A DNA stretch of 64,000 nucleotides from JBBEAM01 sp040882845 (GCA_040882845.1 JBBEAM010000009.1:372001-436000), one strand, 5' to 3'; shown: positions 35,843 to 47,367, numbered from the stretch's first letter. Translations and numbers: made by a program. Notes: generated from the letters alone by a model not told the origin.

Positions 35843-36592
35843 TCACGCCGTCAGCCGCTCCATGACCTCGTCGGAGATCTCGAAGTTGGTCGAGACCCGC
35901 TGCACGTCGTCGTTGTCGTCGAGCACGTCGATCAGCTTCAGCAGCGTGGCGGCCTGGTCCTCGTCGACCGGCGCGGTGGTCTGCGCCTTCCAGTCGAGGT
36001 GGCCTTCGCTGGGATCGCCGAACTTCTCGGTCAGGGCGTCGCGCACGTCGGAGAAGTCGTCGGGCATGCAGGTAATCTCATGGCCCTCGGCGCTCGACTG
36101 GCAGTCGGTGGCGCCGGCTTCCACGGCGCCCTCGAACATCTCCTCGGCGCTGGCGGTCTCCGGCGGATAGAGGATCAGGCCGACCCGCTCGAACATGAAG
36201 GACACGCTGTTGGTCTCGCCCAGGGTGCCGCCGTGCTTGGAAAAGGCGGTGCGCACCTCAGAGGCGGTGCGGTTGCGGTTGTCGGTCAGTGCCTCGACGA
36301 TGATCGCCACCCCGGCCGGGCCATAGCCCTCATAGCGGATCGCCTCGTAGGTCTCGCCATCGCCGCCGCCGGTAGCGCGCTGGATCGCCCGCTCGATGTT
36401 GTCCTTGGGCATGTTGGCGGTGCGCGCCGCGGCGATCGCCGCGCGCAGGCGCGGGTTCTTGTCGGGCTCGGGCAGTCCCTCCTTCGCGGCGACGATGATC
36501 TCGCGCGACAGCTTGGCGAACTGCTTGGCGCGCTTCTTATCCTGCGCGCCCTTGCGGAACATGATGTTTTTGAACTGTGAATGGCCGGCCAT
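35843..36592 (-). CDS. yebC: YebC/PmpR-family protein (TACO1-like)
   Basis: Protein of 249 residues starting MAGHSQFKNIMFRKGAQDKKR, the classic YebC N-terminus, which sets the start over a longer frame. The conserved blocks LRAAIAAARTANMPKDNIERAI and YEGYGPAGVAIIVEALTDNRNRTASE are complete. The family was described as transcriptional regulators and more recently as ribosome-associated factors easing translation of proline-rich stretches; the TolA proline-rich linker in this window could be such a client, which is inference. Usually sits upstream of ruvC, as here. Confidence 0.95.
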   Translation of the reverse strand: MAGHSQFKNIMFRKGAQDKKRAKQFAKLSREIIVAAKEGLPEPDKNPRLRAAIAAARTANMPKDNIERAIQRATGGGDGETYEAIRYEGYGPAGVAIIVEALTDNRNRTASEVRTAFSKHGGTLGETNSVSFMFERVGLILYPPETASAEEMFEGAVEAGATDCQSSAEGHEITCMPDDFSDVRDALTEKFGDPSEGHLDWKAQTTAPVDEDQAATLLKLIDVLDDNDDVQRVSTNFEISDEVMERLTA

Positions 36593-36746
36593 GACCCCTC
36601 GACCCCAAATGCTGTAAGAACTCTTGTGAGGTTCTACCACATTTTGCGGGCAATCTGCGGAAAAGCGCGGATTTCCTAGCCCGCCAATATGGCGACTTGA
36701 AGGCGCTTCTAGCAGGTAAACGGCGGCCGGAGAAGGCCCTGGCGGC

Positions 36747-37406
36747 CTAGCCTTCTCCTTCTACCGGAAAGCGCGTCGCCTGTGCCGAAGGGCGGGCCGC
36801 CATCGCGGTGTGGGCGGCGGCCAGACGCGGGTAATCCAGCAGCATCCTTGTACCCTCCGGGGCCGCGCGAAACAGCCGCAGGATGGGATAGGCCAGGAGG
36901 TCGGGCAGCAGCGGTCGCTCGACCAGCAGGAACGCCGCGTCTGCTGTCAGGTCTTCCAGTGCGCCGAGACAGCGCCGGGCGGCGGGCAGCGCGGCGTCGA
37001 TCTTCGCCTCGTCGGCCGCGCCGCGCTCCTGGGGCAGAACGCAGCGCTCGACATAGATGTCCCAGACCAGCGCGCGGTAGGCGTAGTTGTTGAGCACCGC
37101 CAGAAGCTGGTTGGCACGGGCGCGGGGCGCGATCGCTTCCGGCAGCAGCGCCGGCCGCGGAAAGCGCTCCTCGATGTAGCGCAGAATGGCGTCGCTCTCG
37201 TAGAGCGCCAGGCCCTCGTGCTCGAAGGCCGGGATCTTGCCGAAGGGGTGGCGGCGGGCGTAGCCGGCGGGCAGCGTCTCCGGCGCGAAGATATCGATCT
37301 CCTCGAGCCGGTAGTCGAGACCCTTCTCCTCCAGCGCCAGACGCACCGCCCGGACATAGACGCTGTAGGCGGCGCCGTAGAGGACGATCCCGCTGGCGCC
37401 GGGCAT
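36747..37406 (-). CDS. Glutathione S-transferase family protein
   Basis: Protein of 219 residues. The N-terminal thioredoxin-fold domain has VLYGAAYSVYVRAVRLALEEKG, the cis-Pro motif GKIPAFEHEG, and the glutathione-gamma-Glu-binding YESDAILRYIEERF. The C-terminal helical domain follows. A catalytic Ser or Tyr near position 12-17 is plausible, but the class cannot be set. It starts 3 bases past the stop of the phosphoesterase gene and is probably co-transcribed. Substrate unknown. Confidence 0.88.
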   Translation of the reverse strand: MPGASGIVLYGAAYSVYVRAVRLALEEKGLDYRLEEIDIFAPETLPAGYARRHPFGKIPAFEHEGLALYESDAILRYIEERFPRPALLPEAIAPRARANQLLAVLNNYAYRALVWDIYVERCVLPQERGAADEAKIDAALPAARRCLGALEDLTADAAFLLVERPLLPDLLAYPILRLFRAAPEGTRMLLDYPRLAAAHTAMAARPSAQATRFPVEGEG

Positions 37407-37409
37407 CGC

Positions 37410-38225
37410 CTAGACCTGGGGCCTGGCCGCTTGCAGCCGGCCGCCGAGCCGCACCGGCGACACCGTTTTGGCCAGCCCGCTTCTGTCGTCGGTCTCGACG
37501 AAGACGCCGCAGAAGGTGCCCTCGCCGGTGGCCGGCGACATCCGCTCGGTCGGCAGCTTGCGGATGAACTTCTGGATCGGCACGGCCTTGTCCATGCCGA
37601 TCACCGAGTCGTAGTCGCCGCACATCCCGGCATCGCTCTGATAGGCGGTGCCACCCGGCAGGATCATGCTGTCGGAGGTCGGGACGTGGGTGTGGGTGCC
37701 GACCACCAGGGAAACCCGGCCGTCGGCGTGGTGGCCAATCGCCATCTTCTCGCTGGTCGCCTCGGCATGGAAATCCAGGATTGCCGCCTGCACGCTGCCG
37801 CCGAGCCGGTACTTGGCGAGCTCCGTATCGACGCAGGCGAAGGGATCGCCCAGCGGGTCCATGAACAGCCGCCCCATGACGTTGAGCACCAGCACCTTGC
37901 GGCCCTGCCCGGCGTCGTACACGGCGGCGCCGCGCCCCGGTGTGCCCGGCGGAAAGTTCTGCGGCCGCAGCAGCCGCGGCTCGCGTTCGATATACTCCAG
38001 CGCCTCGCGCTGGTCCCAGGAGTGGTTGCCGCCGCTGATCACATCGATCCCGGCGGAGAAGAGCTCTTCGCAGATTTTTGCGGTGATGCCGAAGCCGCCG
38101 GCGGCGTTCTCCCCGTTGGCGACAACGAAGTCGAGGCCGAACTCGCGGCGCAGCTCAGGGACATGCTTGGCCAGCGCATCGCGGCCGGAACGGCCGACGA
38201 TGTCGCCGCAAAACAGCAGCCTCAT
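37410..38225 (-). CDS. TIGR00282/YmdB-like metallophosphoesterase
   Basis: Protein of 271 residues starting MRLLFCGDIVGRSGRDAL. Dinuclear metal ligands are visible in CGDIVG (Asp8), VANGENAAGG, SGGNHSWD, and VGTHTHVPTSD. YmdB homologues hydrolyse 2',3'-cyclic nucleotides and, in Bacillus, affect RNA turnover and biofilm formation. The gene follows the cyclo-ligase gene by 10 bases, an arrangement common in alphaproteobacteria (zapA, 6S RNA, cyclo-ligase, ymdB-like). Confidence 0.92.
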   Translation of the reverse strand: MRLLFCGDIVGRSGRDALAKHVPELRREFGLDFVVANGENAAGGFGITAKICEELFSAGIDVISGGNHSWDQREALEYIEREPRLLRPQNFPPGTPGRGAAVYDAGQGRKVLVLNVMGRLFMDPLGDPFACVDTELAKYRLGGSVQAAILDFHAEATSEKMAIGHHADGRVSLVVGTHTHVPTSDSMILPGGTAYQSDAGMCGDYDSVIGMDKAVPIQKFIRKLPTERMSPATGEGTFCGVFVETDDRSGLAKTVSPVRLGGRLQAARPQV

Positions 38226-38235
38226 CGCAGCAGCC

Positions 38236-38850
38236 TCATCCGCCGCGCGCTCCGCCGTCCGGGCTCTCGTCCGGCTGCGGCGTGACGATTTCTTCCTCGG
38301 TGACGATCAGATCGAGCGCCTGATCATGCGCGCCGCGCGGCACCGCCGGCATCTCCTGCCCGGCATAGGCGACGCCGATCGCCAGAATCTTCCGCTTCTC
38401 TCGCCAGTGCGCCAGGGTGCGGTCGTAGAAGCCTCCGCCGTAGCCGAGGCGGTATCCCTGCCGGTCGAAAGCGAGCAGCGGGACCAGCAGCACATTGGGG
38501 ATCACGTCGGGCTGGCTGTCCGGCGGCACCTGAGTACCGAAGCCGGCCGGCACCAGTTCGTCGCCAGGCTGCCAGAGGCGGAACATCAGCCGCGCTCCGG
38601 CGCGCACCACCACCGGCAGGCAGAGCCGCTGGCCGCGTTCGTGCAGCCGCTGCAGCAGCGGCCGGACGTCGAGTTCGCTGCCCATCGGCCAGTAGCCGGA
38701 AACCGCGACCTGCTCGGGAATGACGGCGGCGGAAAGAACCTGCTCGGCAAGCTGCTGTGCGGCGCCGGGCGTCGCTCCGGCCGCCGTGGCGCGCGCCGCG
38801 CTGGCGCTGCTGCGCAGCTGCTTCTTCTCGCGTTCGAGGATTTCGCTCAT
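38236..38850 (-). CDS. 5-formyltetrahydrofolate cyclo-ligase
   Basis: ATP-dependent conversion of 5-formyl-THF to methenyl-THF, recycling a folate storage form. The 204-residue protein has an N-terminal Lys/Arg-rich helix, SGYWPMGSELDVRPLL and the C-terminal signature LAFDRQGYRLGYGGGFYDRTLA. It lies right behind the 6S-type RNA, as ygfA does after ssrS in many proteobacteria, where the two are often co-transcribed. Confidence 0.93.
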   Translation of the reverse strand: MSEILEREKKQLRSSASAARATAAGATPGAAQQLAEQVLSAAVIPEQVAVSGYWPMGSELDVRPLLQRLHERGQRLCLPVVVRAGARLMFRLWQPGDELVPAGFGTQVPPDSQPDVIPNVLLVPLLAFDRQGYRLGYGGGFYDRTLAHWREKRKILAIGVAYAGQEMPAVPRGAHDQALDLIVTEEEIVTPQPDESPDGGARGG

Positions 38851-38891
38851 GACCTATCGCGATCGCGCTCCCGCCGGGAGCATTCGAGACG

Positions 38892-39068
38892 AGAGCAAGG
38901 CGACGCCGCGTGAGCCGTTGACCCGGGATCGTCCTCTGTGGCCTGCCTAAGCAGGTGGGCACCGCAATAACGAGACCAGGGCCCCGTCAGAGGCAGCTCC
39001 CTAGAGTTTCGGTATTGGCCCCAGGGATCGAAGGGCCTGACGCACTCCGCAGCGCCGATGCTTGCTCT
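38892..39068 (-). ncRNA. ssrS: 6S RNA (candidate)
   Basis: The 229-base gap between zapA and the 5-formyl-THF cyclo-ligase gene is where 6S RNA lies in most proteobacteria. On the minus strand AGAGCAAG (39068-39061) pairs perfectly with CTTGCTCT (38899-38892). The helix continues inward as GGCGCTGCG-GAG-TGCGT against ACGGCTCACGCGGCGTC with wobbles and small bulges. This makes a ~177-base rod-like RNA, the right size for 6S, which mimics an open promoter and binds RNA polymerase. The central bubble would involve CCAATACCGAAACTC. An Rfam model scan would settle it. Confidence 0.75.
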
Positions 39069-39079
39069 TAAACCTTTAC

Positions 39080-39400
39080 CTAGGCCCCTTCGAGGCGAGC
39101 CGCAATAGACTCGATACGCTTGGCGACGCTTTCCAGAGCCTCGGCGGCATGACTCTCGGCCGCGCCGTCGCCGGCGGATACCTCTGCCCCCTCGGCCGCG
39201 CGCAGCTCGTTCAGCTCGTCCTCGAGCAGCAGCGCCGCCATCACCAGCAGGCGCAGGTCGCCGATCTCGCCCATCGACTGGCGCAGTTTCTGCACCCGGG
39301 CGTCGAGATCCCCCGCAAGGCTGCGCAGGTGATCCTCCTGACCGTCGTCGCAGGCGATGTCGTAGCTGCGTTTGTTGATGGTCAGCGCGACCTGGGCCAA
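39080..39400 (-). CDS. zapA: Cell-division protein ZapA
   Basis: Small FtsZ-ring-stabilising protein of 106 residues. The N-terminal beta part VALTINKRSYDIACDDGQEDHL is followed by the family segment LRSLAGDLDARVQKLRQSMGEIGDLRLLVMAALLLEDEL, here quoted only by its ends (LRSLAG, LEDEL), and a C-terminal coiled coil. It starts 3 bases past the stop of the small coiled-coil gene. The 6S RNA candidate follows. Confidence 0.9.
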   Translation of the reverse strand: MAQVALTINKRSYDIACDDGQEDHLRSLAGDLDARVQKLRQSMGEIGDLRLLVMAALLLEDELNELRAAEGAEVSAGDGAAESHAAEALESVAKRIESIAARLEGA

Positions 39401-39403
39401 AAC

Positions 39404-39631
39404 TCAGTCCTCCAAAAGTTTCTGCAGCCGCGCGACGGTGGCGTCGAGGCGCTGGGTTACCTGGCCGGCGGCAGCGCGCAGCGCCTTGTGCTCGGCCTTG
39501 GCCGCGTCGAGCGCCGCGCGCAGCTCGGCGTCCCCGCCGCCGCCGCCCGGGCCGGCGCTTTGGGCAACGGCTTGGTCGAGGCGGCTGAGTGCGGCATCGA
39601 GTTTGCGGCTGGCTTGCTTCAGGCGATCCAT
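39404..39631 (-). CDS. Small coiled-coil protein (DUF4164-like) upstream of zapA
   Basis: Protein of 75 residues, almost all predicted coiled coil: MDRLKQASRKLDAALSRLDQ, a Gly-rich break, then a second helix ending RLDATVARLQKLLED. Such a short gene directly before zapA is conserved in alphaproteobacteria, and a role with ZapA in division is likely but unproven. I prefer the ATG at 39631; a GTG at 39643 would add four residues. Neither has a strong ribosome site. Confidence 0.7.
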   Translation of the reverse strand: MDRLKQASRKLDAALSRLDQAVAQSAGPGGGGGDAELRAALDAAKAEHKALRAAAGQVTQRLDATVARLQKLLED

Positions 39632-39927
39632 CTGTCTCGTCACGAAGGTGTCATCGGCGGGCTTTCGAAAACTACGCGCCGCCGCGCCAGGGGGTCAACC
39701 ACCGCCGCGTCCGGGCCTTTCCCGGTTGCAAGTCGCGGCGCGCTTGGGCAGAGTGCGCCCGCCGCCATCCAGCACCGACGTGGGACGGCGGAGCAGAGTC
39801 GATCTCCCGGCCGTTCCGCCGGATTCTGTATAGTTCGCGCCGCAGCCTGAGAAGTGCCCGCGGCGCAGAAACGCTTCACTGCGTTTTGGCCATTCGAAAA
39901 GACCCGCACGAGACATGGACAGCAAAA

Positions 39928-41937
<2,010 letters not shown>

Positions 41938-41980
41938 GGGCCCCGATCCGGAAACGATCGAGAGAACGAAAGGACGAGAC

Positions 41981-42991
<1,011 letters not shown>

Positions 42992-43017
42992 GAAAACTGC
43001 AATTTCAGGCGCTCGAT

Positions 43018-43050
43018 GGGCGGAACCGCAGTGCGGTCCCGCTCTTCCGT
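43018..43050 (+). terminator. Weak terminator-like hairpin after gap
   Basis: ACCGC (43025-43029) pairs with GCGGT (43033-43037), and flanking GCGG/CCGC pairs extend it with a one-base bulge. It is followed by CTCTTCCGTGT rather than a clean T-run. It would separate tkt-gap from the inserted segment. Confidence 0.35.
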
Positions 43051-43074
43051 GTCCATACTGCAGTTAGAAATTAT

Positions 43075-43569
43075 CTATCCGCGGATTGTGATTTCCACCG
43101 CATCTTCCGAAACACCAAACGCACGAGCTAGACGCATTTTTGCTTCGGCTATGGTCCAGCCAGAGTCATCCCGCTCGTTCGCAAATTCTTCGACTGCGGG
43201 CATTGGCCTCCAGTTCAATTCAGTTAGTTCGATCCCAAGATCGGAAATCTCATCGTAGATGACCGGGTTACGGTCTCCGGCCCAGGTAACTTCGCCGTTC
43301 AATATTGCGTAATCTGAGAATTTCACTAGCCAGCGACCCTTAACTCGCGGGCATGTGACGACATCATCAACCTTGCCGATCAAAAAAGCGGCGCCATGAT
43401 CTTCCATGGCTTCGCCACCGGCAATATCCGCAACGCGGACCGTATTGCGAAAGCAAACCACATAGTTCATTTGGCGCGCCCTGCGTTGATCCAACTTCCA
43501 AGAAGACGTGCCCCCTTCGGCGAGAATTCGCTCAACAGACTTGGCCGTAAAAACCTTGATAGCATCCAT
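43075..43569 (-). CDS. Hypothetical protein in the gap-fba insert
   Basis: Protein of 164 residues starting MDAIKVFTAKSVERILAEGG, with GGAG 8 bases upstream; an ATG two codons earlier is too close to it. It contains SSWKLDQRRARQMNYVVCFRNT and a C-terminal WRPMPA segment. I do not recognise a family, though short proteins with an ILAEGGTSSW-like start occur as accessory genes in alphaproteobacteria. It runs against all surrounding genes, and its base composition is clearly lower in GC. It lies where pgk is usually found, so transfer is likely. Confidence 0.6.
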   Translation of the reverse strand: MDAIKVFTAKSVERILAEGGTSSWKLDQRRARQMNYVVCFRNTVRVADIAGGEAMEDHGAAFLIGKVDDVVTCPRVKGRWLVKFSDYAILNGEVTWAGDRNPVIYDEISDLGIELTELNWRPMPAVEEFANERDDSGWTIAEAKMRLARAFGVSEDAVEITIRG

Positions 43570-43778
43570 AATCATGTCTCCCTCATAAGATAATATATGC
43601 CTTTGTTACCGGATCTATGGCGTAACATCAACTTACTTTTATAAAAAGTATGTTCATAATCTCATTGTTCCGCACCTGTAGAATTCAGCGCATCGTCATC
43701 GCCAGTTGGCAGTGTGCTTCCACACTGCGCACGACTCCGGGCTTCTGAGCGTCGCCACGCGTCTCTAGACTGCGGGGC

Positions 43779-44174
43779 ATGTCGCGCAAGGCCGTCATCG
43801 TCCACTCGCTCGCCCAGGCAAAGGCCGCGCTCGCGCCCGGCGTGCCGGTGCTGCTGCTCTCGGCCGAGGGCGCCGCCGGCGCCGCCGGGCCGGCCTGGTG
43901 GCGCGAGGTGATCGCTCTCGCCCGCGCCGCTCACCCGGCCACCGACGCCCGCGACCTGCTCGACTGCGGCGCCGCGCCCGGCGCCGTCATGGCGGCGCTG
44001 GCCGCCGGGATCACCGAATTATCATTTCACGGCAGCGCCGCGGAGGTGGTCAAACTCACCCAGATGGGCGCGACGCTCCTGCCGCGCCCCGCCGAAGCGC
44101 TGGACCTGGCGGAAGCGCCGCAGCCCGAGCACGCCTGCCGCGTCTGGCTGCTCGCGCCGCAGCCGGGCGATTGA
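43779..44174 (+). CDS. Conserved hypothetical protein before fba
   Basis: Ala-rich protein of 131 residues with an alpha/beta look: KAVIVHSLAQAKAAL, VLLLSAEGAAGAAGPAWW, DLLDCGAAPGAVMAALAAGI. Similar short proteins accompany fba or pgk in some alphaproteobacteria. The Leu-Asp-Cys-Gly segment resembles a degenerate barrel strand, and a regulatory or vestigial role is possible. It is 61 bases before fba on the same strand with normal host base composition, so it marks the end of the foreign patch. Function unknown. Confidence 0.6.
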   Translation: MSRKAVIVHSLAQAKAALAPGVPVLLLSAEGAAGAAGPAWWREVIALARAAHPATDARDLLDCGAAPGAVMAALAAGITELSFHGSAAEVVKLTQMGATLLPRPAEALDLAEAPQPEHACRVWLLAPQPGD

Positions 44175-44235
44175 AAAAGCCCCGGCGCTCGGCTATGCAA
44201 CAGCGCCAGAAAAATTCGGAAAAGGACGCCGAGCG

Positions 44236-45156
44236 ATGAAAGTCACCCAGCGGGTTAGGAAAATCCTCGCCAACTACGAAAGCGACTGTCCGGGAACCAA
44301 GGCCAATCTGGCCAGGATCCTGATGCACGGCAAGCTGGGCGGCAGCGGCAACCTGGTGATCCTGCCGGTCGATCAGGGCTTCGAGCATGGCCCGGACCGC
44401 AGCTTCGCTCCAAATCCGGCGGCCTACGACCCGCACTATCACTATCAGCTCGCCATCGACGCCGGGCTCAACGCCTACGCCGCGCCGCTCGGCATGCTGG
44501 AGGCCGGCGCCGACAGCTTCGCCGGCGCCATCCCGACCATCCTCAAGCTCAACAGCTCCAACAGCCATGCGACGAGCAAGGACCAGACGGTCTACGGCTC
44601 GGTCAACGACGCGCTACGGCTCGGCTGCGCGGCCATCGGCTTCACCATCTATCCCGGCGCCGACGACCAGTTCGAGATGATGGAGGAGTTCCGCGAACTG
44701 GCCGAGGAGGCCAAGGCGGTCGGCCTCGCCGTGGTGCTCTGGTCCTATCCGCGCGGCGGCGATCTCTCCAAGGACGGCGAGACTGCGATCGACGTCACCG
44801 CCTATGCCGCGCATCTCGCCGCGCTGCTCGGCGCCCATGTCATCAAGGTCAAGCCGCCGACCGACCATATCGAGCAGAAAGAGGCCAAGCAGGCCCTGGA
44901 GAAGGCCGGGACCGACCTCTCCAGCCTCGACAGGCGGATCGCCCACGTCATACAGGCGGCCTTCAAGGGCCGGCGCATCGTCGTCTTCTCCGGCGGCGGC
45001 GCCAAGGGGATCGACGCGGTCTACGACGAGATCCGCCAGATCGCCAAGGGCGGCGCCAACGGCTCGATCATCGGCCGCAACACCTTCCAGCGGCCGCGCG
45101 ACGAGGCCTTGGAGATGCTCGGCAACATCGTTCAGATCTACCAGGGCAAGTTCTAG
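44236..45156 (+). CDS. fba: Class I fructose-bisphosphate aldolase (archaeal/DhnA type)
   Basis: Reversible aldol cleavage of fructose-1,6-bisphosphate through a Schiff base. The 306-residue protein has ILPVDQGFEHGP (42-53), the segment LLGAHVIKVKPP (198-208) with the Schiff-base lysine (Lys204 or Lys206), and VVFSGGGAKG for phosphate binding. The Zn ligands of class II aldolases are absent. It is followed 14 bases later by the ThiE-like gene. Confidence 0.92.
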   Translation: MKVTQRVRKILANYESDCPGTKANLARILMHGKLGGSGNLVILPVDQGFEHGPDRSFAPNPAAYDPHYHYQLAIDAGLNAYAAPLGMLEAGADSFAGAIPTILKLNSSNSHATSKDQTVYGSVNDALRLGCAAIGFTIYPGADDQFEMMEEFRELAEEAKAVGLAVVLWSYPRGGDLSKDGETAIDVTAYAAHLAALLGAHVIKVKPPTDHIEQKEAKQALEKAGTDLSSLDRRIAHVIQAAFKGRRIVVFSGGGAKGIDAVYDEIRQIAKGGANGSIIGRNTFQRPRDEALEMLGNIVQIYQGKF

Positions 45157-45170
45157 ACCCGGCGCGGCCC

Positions 45171-45803
45171 GTGCGTGCGCGGCTCTATCTGGTCACCCCG
45201 CCGGGCCTGGTCCGCGGCGACTGGCCGCTGTCCGGCTTCCTGCCGCTCTACGAGGCGGCGCTGGCGGCCAACGACGTCGCGGCGGTGCTGCTGCGTTCCG
45301 ATGCCGAATCCGGGGACGACGCCCACCGCGAAGCGATCGCCGCACTGCAGCCCGCCGCCCATGCCGCCGACGCGGCGCTGATCCTGGAGTACCGCGCCGA
45401 CCTGGCGATGGAGACCGGCTGCGACGGCATCCATGTCCGGGCCGACGAGCAGAACGTGAAGGCGCTGCGCCAGGCGCTGGGTCAGGACATGATCCTCGGC
45501 GCCGCCTGCGGGAATTCCAAGCATCTGGCGATCACGGCCGCCGAGGCCGGGGCCGACTACGTCTGCTTCGGCGAGCTGGACGAACGCCACAGCCCGCCCG
45601 ATCCCGAGGCGATTTCCTGGTGGGCGGAGATCATGGAGGTGCCCTGCGTGGCGCTGGGCGGCATCGGCCTGGAGGACGCCGAAGAACTGCTTCAGGCGGG
45701 CAGCGATTTTCTCTGCGTCGGCATGGCGGTCTGGAACCATCCCCAGGGCCCGGCGGCGGCCATCGCCGGCTTCGAGGCGGCGATCGCACGACATGGCGGC
45801 TAA
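45171..45803 (+). CDS. Thiamine-phosphate-synthase-like protein
   Basis: TIM-barrel protein of 210 residues with a GTG start right after fba. It starts RARLYLVTPPG, has GCDGIHVRADEQNVKALRQAL, and ends with VALGGIGLEDAEELLQAG and FLCVGMAVW, like ThiE. The usual ThiE pyrophosphate-binding QxD/KN residues are altered (ILEYRADLA in place of the RND loop), so it may not be a true thiamine phosphate synthase. Such a paralogue beside fba is common in alphaproteobacteria. Substrate uncertain. Confidence 0.78.
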   Translation: MRARLYLVTPPGLVRGDWPLSGFLPLYEAALAANDVAAVLLRSDAESGDDAHREAIAALQPAAHAADAALILEYRADLAMETGCDGIHVRADEQNVKALRQALGQDMILGAACGNSKHLAITAAEAGADYVCFGELDERHSPPDPEAISWWAEIMEVPCVALGGIGLEDAEELLQAGSDFLCVGMAVWNHPQGPAAAIAGFEAAIARHGG

Positions 45804-45913
45804 GCGCGCAGACGCCGTTGCCCAGTCCGGCGTCCTCTGCTAGCTTCCGCGCGCCTTCGGCCCCGGCGGCATCCCGGCGGCCCCCGAACAATCGAACACA
45901 GGTTTCAACGGCG

Positions 45914-46480
45914 ATGAAAATCAACGGCAACGCCATTCGCCCCGGCAACGTCATCGAGCATAAGAACCGGCTCTGGCGGGCGGTCAAGATCCAGCACACC
46001 CAGCCCGGCAAGGGCGGCGCCTATCTGCAGGTCGAGCTGCGCGACATCCGCGACGGCACCAAGCTGAACGAGCGCTTCCGCTCCGCCGAGACGGTCGAGC
46101 GCGTGCGGCTGGACCAGAAGGAGTTCCAGTTCCTCTTCGCCGAGGGCGAAATGCTGACCTTCATGGACAACGAGACTTTCGACCAGGTTACGGTGCATCA
46201 GGATATGGTCGGCGAGCCCCTGCCCTTCCTCGAGGAAGGCATGGCGGTCACCATCGAGTCCTTCGAGGGCGATCCGATCCAGGTGCAGCTGCCCGAGCAT
46301 GTGACCCGTGAGATCGCCGAGGCCGACGCCGTGGTCAAGGGCCAGACCGCCTCCTCCTCCTACAAGCCGGCGATCCTCGACAACGGGGTCAAGGTGTTGG
46401 TGCCGCCGCATATCGAGTCCGGGACCCGTATCGTCGTCAACACCGCCGACGCCAGCTACGTCGAGCGGGCAAAAGACTAG
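45914..46480 (+). CDS. efp: Elongation factor P
   Basis: Translation factor that rescues ribosomes stalled at polyproline. The 188-residue protein is full-length: MKINGNAIRPGNVIEHKNRL, KOW-like domain 1, then two OB domains ending GTRIVVNTADASYVERAKD. The tip loop QPGKGGA has a Lys at 33, so lysine-type modification or none is expected, rather than rhamnosylation of an Arg. It may matter for the Pro-rich TolA and OmpA-like proteins encoded in this window. Confidence 0.96.
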   Translation: MKINGNAIRPGNVIEHKNRLWRAVKIQHTQPGKGGAYLQVELRDIRDGTKLNERFRSAETVERVRLDQKEFQFLFAEGEMLTFMDNETFDQVTVHQDMVGEPLPFLEEGMAVTIESFEGDPIQVQLPEHVTREIAEADAVVKGQTASSSYKPAILDNGVKVLVPPHIESGTRIVVNTADASYVERAKD

Positions 46481-46482
46481 CC

Positions 46483-47283
46483 GTGGCGCTTCCCCGCAGT
46501 CCCCTGATCAACGTGATGATCCGCGCCGCCGACAAGGCGGCGCGCAGTCTCAAGCGCGACTTCGGCGAGGTCGAGAATCTGCAGGTCTCGCGCAAGGGCC
46601 CGGCGGATTTCGTCAGCAACGCCGATCTCAAGGCCGAGAGCGTGCTGCGCGAGGAACTGCGCAAGGCGCGCCCCGACTACGGTTTCCTGATGGAGGAATC
46701 CGGCGAGACCAAGGGCAGCTCGACCGAAGGCCGGCGCTGGATCGTCGATCCCCTGGACGGCACCAGCAATTTCCTGCACGGCCTGCCGCACTTCTCCATC
46801 TCCATCGGCCTGGAAGAGAAGGGCCGGATCGTCGCCGGCGTGATCTACGATCCGATCAAGGACGAGATGTTCTACGCCGAGAATGGCCAGGGCGCTTTCC
46901 TCAACGACAAGCGCATGCGGGTTTCCGCCCGCCGCGACCCCGCGCAATGCCTGATCGCCACCGGCATCCCCTTCCTCGGCCGCGAGGGACACCAGGAGTT
47001 TCTCGAGGAGGCCGAACGGGTCATGGCGCGCACCGCCGGTCTGCGCCGCTGGGGCGTCGCTTCGCTCGATCTCGCCTATGTCGCAGCGGGCCGGGTGGAC
47101 GGCTACTGGGAGCGCGGCCTCAGCCCCTGGGACATCGCCGCCGGCATCATCATCGTGCGCGAAGCCGGCGGGCTGGTCTCGCAGATCGACAAGCGCGAGA
47201 TCAAGCTGGACAGCCCTTCGATCCTGGCCAGCAACTCCGAGATCAACGACAGTCTGGCAGCGATCCTGGCCGGACGCGCATAA
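46483..47283 (+). CDS. suhB: Inositol monophosphatase family protein (SuhB-like)
   Basis: Mg-dependent phosphatase of 266 residues with a GTG start two bases after the efp stop. Metal ligands are visible in EESG (71-74), WIVDPLDGTSNFLHG (86-100), and SPWDIAAG near the C-terminus. E. coli SuhB also acts in rRNA antitermination; that role cannot be inferred here. The order efp-suhB is conserved in alphaproteobacteria. Confidence 0.93.
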   Translation: MALPRSPLINVMIRAADKAARSLKRDFGEVENLQVSRKGPADFVSNADLKAESVLREELRKARPDYGFLMEESGETKGSSTEGRRWIVDPLDGTSNFLHGLPHFSISIGLEEKGRIVAGVIYDPIKDEMFYAENGQGAFLNDKRMRVSARRDPAQCLIATGIPFLGREGHQEFLEEAERVMARTAGLRRWGVASLDLAYVAAGRVDGYWERGLSPWDIAAGIIIVREAGGLVSQIDKREIKLDSPSILASNSEINDSLAAILAGRA

Positions 47284-47338
47284 TTTCCAAGGCTTCTCAA
47301 CCGCCTCGGAAAAGCCCTTCAAACTGCTGGGAAAACGG

Positions 47339-47367
47339 TTGTTTGTCTTGCCCGCGCACCGTAATCT
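47339..47367 (+). promoter_or_regulatory. Candidate promoter for the OmpA-family gene
   Basis: TTGTTT (47339-47344) and TAATCT (47362-47367) are 17 bases apart. Transcription from about 47374 would place the first usable start codons at GTG 47421 or TTG 47445. CGCTCCGC (47384-47391) and GCGGAGCG (47411-47418) could form a leader hairpin just before them. Confidence 0.45.

Noticed and set aside
39915..39917. ATG upstream as the tkt start
   Set aside because: It is out of frame with transketolase; the ATG at 39928 gives a normal N-terminus.
43709..43728. Perfect hairpin GCAGTGTG/CACACTGC before the short conserved gene
   Set aside because: A single 8-bp stem without a T-run or repeat copies; it could be chance or a weak terminator, not enough for a feature.
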